From Desulfobacula sp. (GTDB lineage Bacteria > Desulfobacterota > Desulfobacteria > Desulfobacterales > Desulfobacteraceae), in assembly GCA_020048635.1 (NCBI GenBank), contig JAIFMF010000030.1, positions 1 through 32,455 of the forward strand: DNA of 32,455 nucleotides. Direction: 5' to 3'. The notes beneath the pieces are model-generated. The model searched no databases, had not been told where the DNA came from, and saw only the letters and a program-made list of their open reading frames with translations. This document shows positions 16,580-25,222 of this stretch, one piece after another; position 1 is the first letter of the stretch, and every line of letters starts with the position of its first letter. The position numbers were made by a program, and so were the translations under genes.

Positions 16580-18940
16580 ATGAACTCAAGAATAAAGACG
16601 CTCAGGGCAAAAACCCGGGAAAAAGAAGTAAGCCTCTCCCATGAAAGGGCCGGGCTTGTGACGGACTTTTATAAGACTTACATCTCTATGAATGAATCCA
16701 TTCCGGTTCAGCGAGCCTTGTGCTTGAAATATGTCCTTGAAAATAAAAAGATATACATCGAAGACAATGAACTGATTGTGGGTGAAAGAGGGCCGGAACC
16801 CAAAGCCGTTCCCACATATCCGGAAATATGCCTTCATTCCCTGGAAGATCTTGAAATACTGAACTCAAGACCCAAGGTGGCCTATAAGGTGTCTGAAGAA
16901 ACCAGAAGGATATATAAAGAAAAAATTATTCCTTTCTGGAAAGGCAAGACCATCAGGGAAAAGATATTTGCAGTCATGACAGAACCCTGGATTGATTCCT
17001 TTCATGCCGGAATTTTTACCGAATTCCAGGAGCAACGGTCACCGGGGCATACAGCCGGTGGAGATCTGATATATAGAAAAGGGTTTTTGGATCTGAAATC
17101 AGATATCTGTCAATGCCTGGGCAAGATCGATTTTTTTACGGATCACAAGGCCCTTGAAAAACAGGAAGTGTTAAAATCCTTAAATATTGCAGCAGATGCC
17201 CTGATCTCCTTTGCAAACCGCTATGTTGATGAACTTGATCGTCTGGCAGCAACCGAAAAGGATGCCAGCCGAAAAGTCGAGCTTCAAACCATGGCCGCTG
17301 TCTGTAAAAGGGTGCCTGCTCATAAACCTGAGACATTCCATGAAGCATTGCAGTATTACTGGTTTTTACATGTCGGGATCATTACGGAACTCAACCCCTG
17401 GGATGCCTATAATCCTGGCCGATTTGATCAGAACCTTTACCCATTCTACAAAAGAGACATTGAAAACGGAAACCTGACCCGTGAACAGGCAAAGGAGCTG
17501 CTTTCCTGTTTCTGGATTAAATTTCATAATCACCCGGCACCGCCAAAAGTGGGCGTAACTGCAAAAGAAAGCAATACCTATGTGGATTTCTGCCTGATCA
17601 ACCTGGGCGGCGTCACCCCTGACAACAAGGATGGGGTCAATGACCTGACCTATCTGGTCCTGGATGTTATCGAGGAAATGAGGTTACTGCAGCCGAGCTC
17701 CATGATCCAGGTATCCCGGAAAAATTCGGACAGGTTCATCAAACGGGCGTTGAAGATTATTGCGACCGGATTTGGTCAGCCTTCCGTCTTTAATACCGAT
17801 GCCATTCTTCAGGAGATGGCCCTTCAGGGTAAAAGCGTTGAGGATGCAAGACTGGCAGGTGCTTCCGGCTGTGTTGAAGCCGGTGTATTCGGGAAAGAAT
17901 CTTACATTTTAACAGGTTATTTTAATCTTCCCAAAATTTTTGAGGTTACCCTTCACAATGGCTGGGACCCGAGGACAAAAAAACAGATCGGTCTTAAAAC
18001 CGGAAATCCGAAAAATTTTAAAACCTTTGAAGAGCTCTTTGATGCCTATCAACAGCAACTGGAATATTTTGTCGATATCAAAGTCAGAGGCAGTAATATC
18101 ATTGACCAGATTAACGCAGCCCATATGCCGGTTCCTTTGCTTTCCCTTGTGACGGAAGACTGCATAGAAAATGCAAAAGACTATAATCAGGGCGGAGCCA
18201 GATATAATACTTCCTATATCCAGGGGGTCGGTATCGGAACCCTGACCGATTGTTTTTCGTCATTGAAATTTTATATCTATGATGAAAAACAAATTTCCAT
18301 GGAAGAGGTTCTGACTGCTCTTGAAAAAGATTTTTCAGGTGATGACATCCTTCATCACCAGTTGAAAAAGGCTCCAAAATACGGAAACGATAACGATTAT
18401 GCAGATGATATATTAAAGCAGGTATTCAGGGCTTTCCATGGCGCTGTAACCGGGAGACCCAATGCAAAGGGAGGCGTATACCGGATAGATCTTCTTCCCA
18501 CCACCTGTCATGTCTATTTCGGTGAAATTACCGGGGCTTTACCAGACGGAAGAAAAGCAGGCATTCCTTTTTCAGAGGGCATATCACCGGTTCAGGGAGC
18601 TGATACATGTGGCCCGACGGCTGTTTTGAAATCTGCGGCCAAAATCGATCACCTAAGAACCGGCGGGACTCTTTTAAATCAGAAATTTTTGCCCGAGTTG
18701 ATGAAAGATGAAAAAGGGGTTCAGGGGATTGTCCATTTAATCCGCTCCTATTTTAAAATGGATGGACACCATATCCAGTTCAATGTCGTGGATGAAAAAA
18801 CCTTGAGGGATGCTCAAAAAAATCCTCAACATCACCGGGATCTGATTGTAAGGGTGGCAGGATATTCTGATTATTTTGTTGATCTTACGGTGGCTCTCCA
18901 GGAAGAAATTATACAAAGGACGGCACACAATATCTATTAG
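16580..18940 (+). CDS. hypD: HypD-type glycyl radical enzyme (4-hydroxyproline dehydratase-like)
   Basis: A 786-residue radical enzyme. The thiyl cysteine is C431 and the general base E433 in SGCVEAGVFGKES, the GCVE motif of dehydratase/lyase GREs. The radical glycine is G761 in RVAGYSDYF. Its sequence follows trans-4-hydroxy-L-proline dehydratase HypD as I remember it: TYPEIC, EQRSPGHT, TELNPWDA, QPSSMIQVS, YILTGYFN, LLPTTCHVYFGE. The residues reported around the HypD substrate (His of PGHT, Asp of WDA, Tyr of LTGY, Thr of PTTC) are all kept. HypD gives pyrroline-5-carboxylate. The homologue HplG, which opens trans-4-hydroxy-D-proline by C-N cleavage, is the main alternative. No P5C reductase gene is adjacent. 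Identification from memory, without alignment. Confidence 0.78.
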   Translation: MNSRIKTLRAKTREKEVSLSHERAGLVTDFYKTYISMNESIPVQRALCLKYVLENKKIYIEDNELIVGERGPEPKAVPTYPEICLHSLEDLEILNSRPKVAYKVSEETRRIYKEKIIPFWKGKTIREKIFAVMTEPWIDSFHAGIFTEFQEQRSPGHTAGGDLIYRKGFLDLKSDICQCLGKIDFFTDHKALEKQEVLKSLNIAADALISFANRYVDELDRLAATEKDASRKVELQTMAAVCKRVPAHKPETFHEALQYYWFLHVGIITELNPWDAYNPGRFDQNLYPFYKRDIENGNLTREQAKELLSCFWIKFHNHPAPPKVGVTAKESNTYVDFCLINLGGVTPDNKDGVNDLTYLVLDVIEEMRLLQPSSMIQVSRKNSDRFIKRALKIIATGFGQPSVFNTDAILQEMALQGKSVEDARLAGASGCVEAGVFGKESYILTGYFNLPKIFEVTLHNGWDPRTKKQIGLKTGNPKNFKTFEELFDAYQQQLEYFVDIKVRGSNIIDQINAAHMPVPLLSLVTEDCIENAKDYNQGGARYNTSYIQGVGIGTLTDCFSSLKFYIYDEKQISMEEVLTALEKDFSGDDILHHQLKKAPKYGNDNDYADDILKQVFRAFHGAVTGRPNAKGGVYRIDLLPTTCHVYFGEITGALPDGRKAGIPFSEGISPVQGADTCGPTAVLKSAAKIDHLRTGGTLLNQKFLPELMKDEKGVQGIVHLIRSYFKMDGHHIQFNVVDEKTLRDAQKNPQHHRDLIVRVAGYSDYFVDLTVALQEEIIQRTAHNIY

Positions 18941-18970
18941 AAAAAAACCATCTGTACCGATTTTTTCTTG

Positions 18971-18985
18971 ACTTGTCTGCCAAGT
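18971..18985 (+). promoter_or_regulatory. Candidate second GntR-type operator before dppA
   Basis: ACTTG-TCTGC-CAAGT is a perfect 5-base-arm palindrome in the 170-base gap between the GRE and dppA. Aligned on its centre with the 15022-15052 palindrome it shares the core TGTC and the outer CA (8 of 15 positions). It overlaps a TTGACT at 18968-18973. The resemblance is suggestive only. Confidence 0.35.
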
Positions 18986-19008
18986 ATTAATAAAAATAAA
19001 ATATTTTG

Positions 19009-19036
19009 TTGATTTGTAAATTCAGCAAATTATACC
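19009..19036 (+). promoter_or_regulatory. Candidate promoter for the dpp genes
   Basis: TTGATT at 19009-19014 and TATACC at 19031-19036, spaced by 16 bases, in AT-rich DNA about 75 bases before the dppA start. Each box matches its consensus at four of six positions. A promoter here would let dppA be made independently of the GRE operon. Confidence 0.35.
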
Positions 19037-19110
19037 TCGTAATTAAAATGGAGTTACAAAATGTTTCATGGTTTTTTGTATTATTAATTAATTTAAAGGG
19101 GAGAAAAAAG

Positions 19111-20715
19111 ATGAAATGGCATAAATTAGTATCTGTTGCAGGCATTGCAGTCCTTTTCTGTATGCTTGCGGTATCTGCTCAGGCTAAAACCAAAACCCTT
19201 GTTTTCTGCTCGGAAGGCAGTCCGGAAGGGTTTACCCCTGCACTTTACACATCCGGGACAACATTTGATGCGTCATCCAGGCAGCTCTTCGACAAACTGG
19301 CCATGTTCGAACGTGGTACAACAAAAATTGTTCCGGGCCTTGCAACATCCTGGGAAATATCCCCGGACGGAATGGTTTATACCTTCCATTTAAGAAAAGG
19401 CGTTAAATTCCATACAACCCCGTATTTTAAACCCACCCGGGAGTTTAATGCCGACGATGTTATTTTTTCTTTCTGGCGCCAGCATGACAAAAACCACCCT
19501 TATAACAAAGTTTCCGGGGGTTCATATGAATATTATGCCGGAATGAGCATGCCGACTTTGATTAAATCCATTGAGAAAAAAGATGATTATACGGTCGTAT
19601 TTACACTGACCAAGCCGAATTCTCCATTTATCGCCAACATGGCAATGGATTTTGCTTCCATTCATTCTGCTGAATATGCAAACAAAATGCTCGTCGCCAA
19701 GACACCTGATGAATTTGACCAGAAACCCATCGGAACAGGTCCTTTTGTATTTGTTTCCTATCAGAAAGACTCTACCATCCGTTACCAGGCCTTCGATCAA
19801 TACTGGGCCGGACGCGCCAAAATCGACAAACTAGTTTTTTCCATCACGCCTGATGCATCTGTCCGTTATCAGAAACTGAAAGCCGGTGAAGCCCACCTCA
19901 TGCCTTATCCAAACCCGGCAGACCTTGCTGCAATGAAAACCGATGCCAATATCAACCTGATGGAAATGGAAGGGTTGAATGTAGGCTATCTTGCATTTAA
20001 TACGAAAAAAGAACCGTTTAGCAATGTAAAAGTTCGTCAGGCCTTGAGCATGGCCATTAACAAGAAAGCAATTCTGGAAGCTGTATTTCAGGGTTCCGGC
20101 AAAGTTGCAAAAAACCCCATCCCTCCCACCATCTGGTCTTACAATGACGCTGTAAAAGATTATGAATACAGCGTTGATGCAGCCAAAAAGCTTCTTAGCG
20201 AAGCCGGATTTGCCAATGGTTTTGAAACAGATATCTGGGCCATGCCGGTGCAGAGACCCTATAACCCCAATGCAAAAAGAATGGCTGAAATGATCCAGGA
20301 AGACTGGAAAAAAATTGGTGTGAATGCAAAGATTATTTCCTATGAATGGGGTGAATATCTGAAACGCTCCATGGCTGCTGAACACCAGACCCTTCTTCTG
20401 GGCTGGACTGGCGATAATGGTGACCCGGACAATTTTCTTGCTGTTCTTTTAGGTTGCGATGCTGTCGGAAATGCCAACCGCTCTCAATGGTGTTATAAAC
20501 CCTTTGATGATCTTATCAAAAAAGCTGTTCTGGTATCTGATCAGAAGGAAAGAACCAAATTGTACGAACAGGCTCAGGTTGTTTTCAAAGAGCAAGCTCC
20601 CTGGGTAACCATTGCACATTCGGTTGTGTTTAAACCCATGAGCAAAAAAGTAGTTGATTTTAAAATTGATCCCTTTGGCGGACACGTTTTTTATGGTGTA
20701 GACCTGAAAGAATAA
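19111..20715 (+). CDS. dppA: Periplasmic dipeptide-binding protein (DppA-like)
   Basis: Substrate-binding protein of SBP family 5, 534 residues. The start at ATG 19111 is set by GGGGAG upstream and by a clean signal peptide (MKWHK, then hydrophobic AGIAVLFCMLAV, cleavage after AQA). The mature part tracks E. coli DppA: PNSPFIANMAMDF, NPIPPTIWSYND, MPVQRPYNPNAKRMAEMIQ, YEWGEYLKR and WTGDNGDPDNF. That last motif carries the Asp that holds the peptide amino group in DppA. The ligand is therefore probably a dipeptide or a similar zwitterion. It begins the dpp operon, and a strong hairpin follows the stop. Confidence 0.93.
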   Translation: MKWHKLVSVAGIAVLFCMLAVSAQAKTKTLVFCSEGSPEGFTPALYTSGTTFDASSRQLFDKLAMFERGTTKIVPGLATSWEISPDGMVYTFHLRKGVKFHTTPYFKPTREFNADDVIFSFWRQHDKNHPYNKVSGGSYEYYAGMSMPTLIKSIEKKDDYTVVFTLTKPNSPFIANMAMDFASIHSAEYANKMLVAKTPDEFDQKPIGTGPFVFVSYQKDSTIRYQAFDQYWAGRAKIDKLVFSITPDASVRYQKLKAGEAHLMPYPNPADLAAMKTDANINLMEMEGLNVGYLAFNTKKEPFSNVKVRQALSMAINKKAILEAVFQGSGKVAKNPIPPTIWSYNDAVKDYEYSVDAAKKLLSEAGFANGFETDIWAMPVQRPYNPNAKRMAEMIQEDWKKIGVNAKIISYEWGEYLKRSMAAEHQTLLLGWTGDNGDPDNFLAVLLGCDAVGNANRSQWCYKPFDDLIKKAVLVSDQKERTKLYEQAQVVFKEQAPWVTIAHSVVFKPMSKKVVDFKIDPFGGHVFYGVDLKE

Positions 20716-20736
20716 GGGTCTGGTTAATGTATTCAT

Positions 20737-20776
20737 ATTGGCGGTACAATGCCCTCATAGGTGTTGTACCGCCAAT
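20737..20776 (+). terminator. Strong intercistronic hairpin between dppA and dppB
   Basis: Perfect 13-base arms ATTGGCGGTACAA (20737-20749) and TTGTACCGCCAAT (20764-20776) with a 14-base loop, followed by only TTTAAT. Such stems after binding-protein genes protect the upstream mRNA end and reduce read-through, so that DppA outnumbers the membrane and ATPase subunits. I read it as a partial terminator or stabiliser rather than a full stop. Confidence 0.75.
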
Positions 20777-20801
20777 TTAATGTTAAACACGCGGTGCCAT
20801 T

Positions 20802-21812
20802 ATGGTTCAATTTTTTTTTAAACGGTTTTTTCATGTTTTTCCGGCCTTTATCGGTGTAACCCTCCTGACATTTTCCCTAATTCATCTGATTCCCGGAGAC
20901 CCTGTTGAGCTTCGCGCCGGAGAGCGGGGGATCGACCCGGCACGGCATGCTGAGATCAAGGCTGAAATGGGTCTTGATAAACCTCTCTATGTTCAGTATT
21001 TCAGATATATCGGCAACGTTTTCAAAGGGGATCTGGGCAAATCTTATGTCACCAAAAAGCCTATTGTTGAAGAGTTTTTTACCCTTTTCCCGGCCACACT
21101 TGAACTTTCCTTCTGTGCCATGATTTTTGCAGTCCTGTTTGGACTCCCGGCCGGGATTATCGCAGGGGTCAAAAGGGGGACAGCCTTTGATCATACCATC
21201 ATGGCCGCTTCTTTGACCGGGTATTCCATGCCGATATTCTGGTGGGGATTATTGATGATCATTTTCTTTTCCGTTTTTCTTGGCTGGACGCCTGTGGCAG
21301 GGAGGCTGTCGGCAATTATGTGGATCGATATGGATACAGGGTTCATGATCATTGACAGCCTCAGATCGGATGAACCCGGTGCCTTTAGATCCGCTTTAAG
21401 TCATTTAATCCTGCCAGCCATCGTTCTTGGGACCATTCCCCTTGCCGTTATTGCCCGTATGACGAGGTCTTCCATGCTTGAAGTCTTAAAGGAAGATTAT
21501 GTCAGAACTGCAAAAGCCAAGGGTTTATCCGGTCGGCGGGTGATTCTGGTGCATGCATTGAGAAATGCAATGATCCCGGTTATTACCGTTATCGGTCTTC
21601 AAACCGGTACTCTTCTGGCCGGGGCCATCCTGACGGAAACCATATTTGCCTGGCCCGGAGTGGGGAAATGGATCCTTGAATCCATCGGCAGACGGGATTA
21701 TCCGGCCATTCAGGGTGGGATTCTGATTATTGCCACATTAATTATTTTTGTGAATCTTGGTGTGGATGTTCTCTACGGCATTATAAACCCGCGGATTCGA
21801 TACAACAGCTAG
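20802..21812 (+). CDS. dppB: Dipeptide ABC transporter permease DppB
   Basis: Inner-membrane permease of 336 residues. Several hydrophobic segments are visible, including an N-terminal one (HVFPAFIGVTLLTFSLIHLIP) followed by the GDP motif of DppB/OppB. The EAA loop contacting the ATPases appears as DYVRTAKAKGLSGRRVILVHALRNAMIP near residue 225. It follows the intercistronic hairpin and precedes dppC by 14 bases. NikB/GsiC-type nickel or glutathione permeases are related, but the DppA-like partner points to peptides. Confidence 0.92.
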   Translation: MVQFFFKRFFHVFPAFIGVTLLTFSLIHLIPGDPVELRAGERGIDPARHAEIKAEMGLDKPLYVQYFRYIGNVFKGDLGKSYVTKKPIVEEFFTLFPATLELSFCAMIFAVLFGLPAGIIAGVKRGTAFDHTIMAASLTGYSMPIFWWGLLMIIFFSVFLGWTPVAGRLSAIMWIDMDTGFMIIDSLRSDEPGAFRSALSHLILPAIVLGTIPLAVIARMTRSSMLEVLKEDYVRTAKAKGLSGRRVILVHALRNAMIPVITVIGLQTGTLLAGAILTETIFAWPGVGKWILESIGRRDYPAIQGGILIIATLIIFVNLGVDVLYGIINPRIRYNS

Positions 21813-21826
21813 AACAGGAATTCAAC

Positions 21827-22726
21827 ATGAGCCAAATTACAGCCTTCACCCAGGAGATTCCGGTACCTCCGCACCCGCTGAAAGAGTTCTGGAAATATTT
21901 CAGCGAGAACAAAGGCGCAGTTGTCGGGTTCTACATTATCATCATTGCAATTTTTCTTGCGATTTTTGCAGATTATATTTCCCCTCACAGCCCCTTTGAC
22001 CAATACCGGGATGCAATTTTGCAGCCGCCCTCCTGGATGGCCAGCGGCAGCAGCAAATTTCTTCTGGGTACGGATGATGTGGGCAGGGATATTCTGTCAC
22101 GATTGATTCATGGAGCACGGCTGAGCCTTTTTGTAGGTGTTATTGTTGTAACCCTTTCTCTTGCTGCCGGTATCATTTTCGGCGTAACCTCCGGATATTT
22201 CGGCGGGATATATGAGATTCTTGTCATGCGGCTCATGGATATTATTCTTGCTTTGCCCAGCCTTTTATTGGCTCTGGCCATTGTGGCCATATTGGGGCCA
22301 AGTCTTCAGAATGCCATTCTATCCATTGCAGTTGTTGTGTTGCCGCATTATGTCCGGTTGACCCGAGCCTCTGTTCTGTCGGAAAAGAGTAAAGATTATG
22401 TGACGGCTTCCCGGGTCTGCGGATCAGGTCCTTTTAGAATGATGTTTGCCGTGCTTCTTCCCAATTGCATGGCTCCCCTGATTGTTCAGGCGACTCTGGG
22501 ATTTTCAACGGCAATTCTGGATGCGGCAGCCCTTGGGTTTTTAGGTATGGGTGCTCAGCCGCCCACACCCGAATGGGGTGCAATGCTGGCCAATGCCTTG
22601 CAGTTTGTTCAAAGCGCCTGGTGGGTGGTCACCTTTCCCGGGCTTGCCATTCTTATCACGGTACTTGCCTTCAACCTTGCAGGTGATGGCCTTCGGGATG
22701 CGCTTGATCCGAAAATGAAACGGTAA
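21827..22726 (+). CDS. dppC: Dipeptide ABC transporter permease DppC
   Basis: Second inner-membrane permease, 299 residues. A cytoplasmic N-terminus precedes the first helix (VVGFYIIIIAIFLAIFADYISP). The family motif FLLGTDDVGRDILSRLIHGARLSL is present, and the EAA loop is SKDYVTASRVCGSGPFRMMFAVLLPN. The tail AFNLAGDGLRDALDPKMKR is the standard DppC/OppC end. It forms the membrane heterodimer with DppB. Codon use and spacing match the other dpp genes. Confidence 0.93.
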   Translation: MSQITAFTQEIPVPPHPLKEFWKYFSENKGAVVGFYIIIIAIFLAIFADYISPHSPFDQYRDAILQPPSWMASGSSKFLLGTDDVGRDILSRLIHGARLSLFVGVIVVTLSLAAGIIFGVTSGYFGGIYEILVMRLMDIILALPSLLLALAIVAILGPSLQNAILSIAVVVLPHYVRLTRASVLSEKSKDYVTASRVCGSGPFRMMFAVLLPNCMAPLIVQATLGFSTAILDAAALGFLGMGAQPPTPEWGAMLANALQFVQSAWWVVTFPGLAILITVLAFNLAGDGLRDALDPKMKR

Positions 22727-22749
22727 ATTCATACCAGTTGAGAAAAAAT

Positions 22750-23721
22750 ATGAATCAAATATTAGAAATTAAAAATCTTTCTGTGGATTTTGACGGATTT
22801 AAAGCCGTACTGGATGTGGACCTGACCCTGGATAAGGGAAAAGTCCTGGGGGTCGTCGGGGAGTCCGGTTCAGGTAAGAGTGTTACCCAGCTTGCCCTGA
22901 TGGGATTGATCCCATTCCCCGGCATCATTGAGGCGGATACGATCATATTCAATAATCACGACCTTTTGAAAATGTCAAAAAAGAAAAAACGTCAGATCAC
23001 GGGTAAAGAAATTGCCATGATTTTTCAGGAACCCATGTCAAGCCTTAATCCCTGCTTTACAGTGGAATTCCAGTTAACGGAAACCTTGAAAATTCATGAG
23101 GGCGGGTCCAGAAAACATCTGCATGAGCGCGCCATTGAATTGTTAAAACAGGTGGGAATTCCCGCTGCCGAGGACCGAATGAAAAGCTTTCCCCATCAAT
23201 TGTCAGGTGGAATATGCCAGCGGGTCATGATTGCCATGGCCATTGCCTGCAGCCCCAAACTTCTGATTGCGGATGAACCCACAACAGCTTTGGATGTCAC
23301 TATCCAGGCCCAGATTCTGGATCTTCTGATCAGCCTTCAGAAAGAAAAAAATATGGCCATGATCCTGATTACCCATGATATGGCTGTTATCGCAGAAACC
23401 GTGGAGGACGTGGTGGTCATGTATGCAGGACAGGTGGTGGAAAAAAATACAGCCCATAATCTTTTTACAGCTCCGAGACATCCTTATACGGACGCTTTGC
23501 TGGGGTCTTTGCCGGAACGTAACGTCAATTCAAAAAGATTGCCGACGATTCCGGGTGTTGTGCCGGGTAAATATGATAAATCGGCAGGATGCCTTTTCCA
23601 CCCCCGATGCCGATTTGCAAAGGTAAAATGCTCAACCGTACCCCCGGCATTAACAAAAGAAGGCGATAGTGCCTACAGATGTCATTTCCCATTGATAAAC
23701 GGAGTCCCTCAGTATGAATGA
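22750..23721 (+). CDS. dppD: Dipeptide ABC transporter ATPase DppD
   Basis: Cytoplasmic ATPase of 323 residues. Walker A is GESGSGKS, Walker B LLIADEP, and the signature LSGGICQR (usual form LSGGMSQR or LSGGMRQR). The C-terminal oligopeptide/dipeptide extension has the Fe-S-like or metal-binding cysteines [10 protein letters not shown] and YRC, as in DppD/OppD. The ATG at 22750 is preferred to TTG at 22738. Its end overlaps dppF by eight bases, so the two ATPases are coupled. Confidence 0.92.
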   Translation: MNQILEIKNLSVDFDGFKAVLDVDLTLDKGKVLGVVGESGSGKSVTQLALMGLIPFPGIIEADTIIFNNHDLLKMSKKKKRQITGKEIAMIFQEPMSSLNPCFTVEFQLTETLKIHEGGSRKHLHERAIELLKQVGIPAAEDRMKSFPHQLSGGICQRVMIAMAIACSPKLLIADEPTTALDVTIQAQILDLLISLQKEKNMAMILITHDMAVIAETVEDVVVMYAGQVVEKNTAHNLFTAPRHPYTDALLGSLPERNVNSKRLPTIPGVVPGKYDKSAGCLFHPRCRFAKVKCSTVPPALTKEGDSAYRCHFPLINGVPQYE

Positions 23722-24691
23722 CAAGACAATTATTAAGGCCCGAGATCTGAAAAAATATTATATCATCAAGGATGGGGTATTTGTTAAAAGATCTTTGACA
23801 CTGAAGGCGCTGGATGGCGCATCTTTTTCCATAAAACCGGGGGAAACATTTTCAGTAGTAGGGGAATCAGGTTGTGGGAAATCCACCCTTGCACGGCTGA
23901 TTACCATGATTGAAAGACCGACATTCGGAGACTTTGAAGTTGATGGGATCAATGCTGTTACCAGTGATCCTGAAGCCATGAAGGCCTTACGAGAAAGAGT
24001 TCAGATCGTTTTTCAGGACCCTTACGGATCTTTGAATCCCAGGAAAAAAGTGGGAGCGATTCTGGAAGAACCGGTGTTGATCAATACAAAGCTCAATGCA
24101 GATGAAAGACGAGAAAAAGCGCTGGCCATGATGGATAAGGTAGGCCTTCGAAGGGAACAGTATTCACGGTATCCCCATATGTTTTCAGGGGGGCAGAGAC
24201 AGCGCATTGCCGTGGCAAGGGCTTTGATGCTCAACCCCAGCCTGGTGGTGGCGGATGAGCCGGTGTCGGCCCTGGATGTTTCCGTTCAGGCCCAGGTCTT
24301 GAATCTTCTCATGGATCTTCAGGATGAGATGAATCTTGCCTATCTGTTTATTTCCCACGACCTGAGTGTGGTCCGGCTGATCTCAGACCATGTCATGGTC
24401 ATGTATCTAGGAAGGCCTGTAGAACAAGGGGAAAAAGAGATTATTTTCGGAAATCCGATCCACCCCTATACAAGAGCGCTGCTTGCCGCAACACCCCATG
24501 TGGATAGAAAAGACCGCACCAAAAGAATCATTCTGACCGGAGAAATCCCTTCTCCGCTAAACCCGCCGCCGGGATGTACATTCCATAAACGGTGTGTTCA
24601 TATGACCGACATCTGCAAGGAAGCTGCCCCGGAGTTCAGGTCAGTAGGGGAAAGAATGGTCGCCTGCCATCATGCAGAAAAATTCTGCTGA
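23714..24691 (+). CDS. dppF: Dipeptide ABC transporter ATPase DppF
   Basis: Partner ATPase of 325 residues, forming a heterodimer with DppD. Walker A GESGCGKS, Q-loop FQDPYGSLNPRK, signature FSGGQRQRIAVARAL, Walker B LVVADEPVSALD and the switch His in FISHDLSV are all intact. The C-terminal extension holds GCTFHKRC and MTDIC. FQDPYGSLNPR and the signature are the typical DppF/OppF forms. It is the last gene of the transporter; the following 187 bases to the mazEF promoter show only weak short repeats. Confidence 0.93.
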   Translation: MNDKTIIKARDLKKYYIIKDGVFVKRSLTLKALDGASFSIKPGETFSVVGESGCGKSTLARLITMIERPTFGDFEVDGINAVTSDPEAMKALRERVQIVFQDPYGSLNPRKKVGAILEEPVLINTKLNADERREKALAMMDKVGLRREQYSRYPHMFSGGQRQRIAVARALMLNPSLVVADEPVSALDVSVQAQVLNLLMDLQDEMNLAYLFISHDLSVVRLISDHVMVMYLGRPVEQGEKEIIFGNPIHPYTRALLAATPHVDRKDRTKRIILTGEIPSPLNPPPGCTFHKRCVHMTDICKEAAPEFRSVGERMVACHHAEKFC

Positions 24692-24878
24692 AAGAAGCTG
24701 ATTGCAAAAAAATACACTTTAAGGGTAAGGTATTTTCCGGTCAAGTGTTCAATGCTATTGGTATAGTGGCGAAAAGCGCCTCCTGGATTAATCCGGAATT
24801 TCCCCGGTAACCCATTTTAGCTTAGGTGGCAGTGGTATTCAGTGATAGAGAGCTTGTTGTAACACCAAGATTTCCAGC

Positions 24879-24915
24879 TTGACATCGCCCCTGAATGTAA
24901 TTACAATAATTACAA
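24879..24915 (+). promoter_or_regulatory. mazEF promoter with tandem-repeat operator
   Basis: TTGACA (24879-24884), a 17-base spacer and TACAAT (24902-24907) make a near-consensus sigma-70 promoter. The -10 lies inside a perfect 9-base tandem repeat, TAATTACAA twice (24898-24915), whose first copy overlaps the palindrome TGTAATTACA. This is a natural place for the antitoxin to bind and repress its own operon. Confidence 0.75.
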
Positions 24916-24949
24916 ATTGAAAACAATAAAATTTTAAGGAGCAAAATCC

Positions 24950-25222
24950 ATGGACAATCAAATACGAACAAGGGATGTTAAGCTGGTTCCCATTGGAAAT
25001 TCCAAAGGAGTTCGCATACCCAAGGTGCTTCTTCAAAAATATGGCCTAAAAAATTCCCTTTTAATAGAAGAAACAGACAAAGGACTGCTTCTTCGTAATA
25101 AAGAAGAAAGCAAGCTTTCTTGGGAAGATACCTATAAAATCATGGCTAATGAAAAGGAAAATTGGGACGATTTTAATACAACGCTTCTTGATGGCTTGGA
25201 GGATGGGGGCTTTGAATATTAA
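24950..25222 (+). CDS. MazE/AbrB-type antitoxin
   Basis: A 90-residue antitoxin. The N-terminal swapped-hairpin DNA-binding fold is visible as VKLVPIGNSKGVRIPKVLLQKYGL, the classic SpoVT/AbrB pattern. The acidic C-terminal tail (KENWDDFNTTLLDGLEDGGFEY) is the unstructured part that usually wraps around the toxin. The SD is AAGGAG, about 8 bases upstream. It overlaps the toxin gene and would repress the tandem-repeat promoter 35-71 bases upstream. Confidence 0.87.
   Translation: MDNQIRTRDVKLVPIGNSKGVRIPKVLLQKYGLKNSLLIEETDKGLLLRNKEESKLSWEDTYKIMANEKENWDDFNTTLLDGLEDGGFEY

Noticed and set aside
18945..18967. Possible terminator after the GRE (GAAAAAA and TTTTTTC arms)
   Set aside because: The stem is almost all A-T, with a 14-base loop and no GC core, so it would be too weak to call.
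24740..24830. Short inverted repeats after dppF (GGCG/CGCC and GGATTAATCC)
   Set aside because: Stems of four or five pairs without a U tract; not convincing as a terminator or attachment site.
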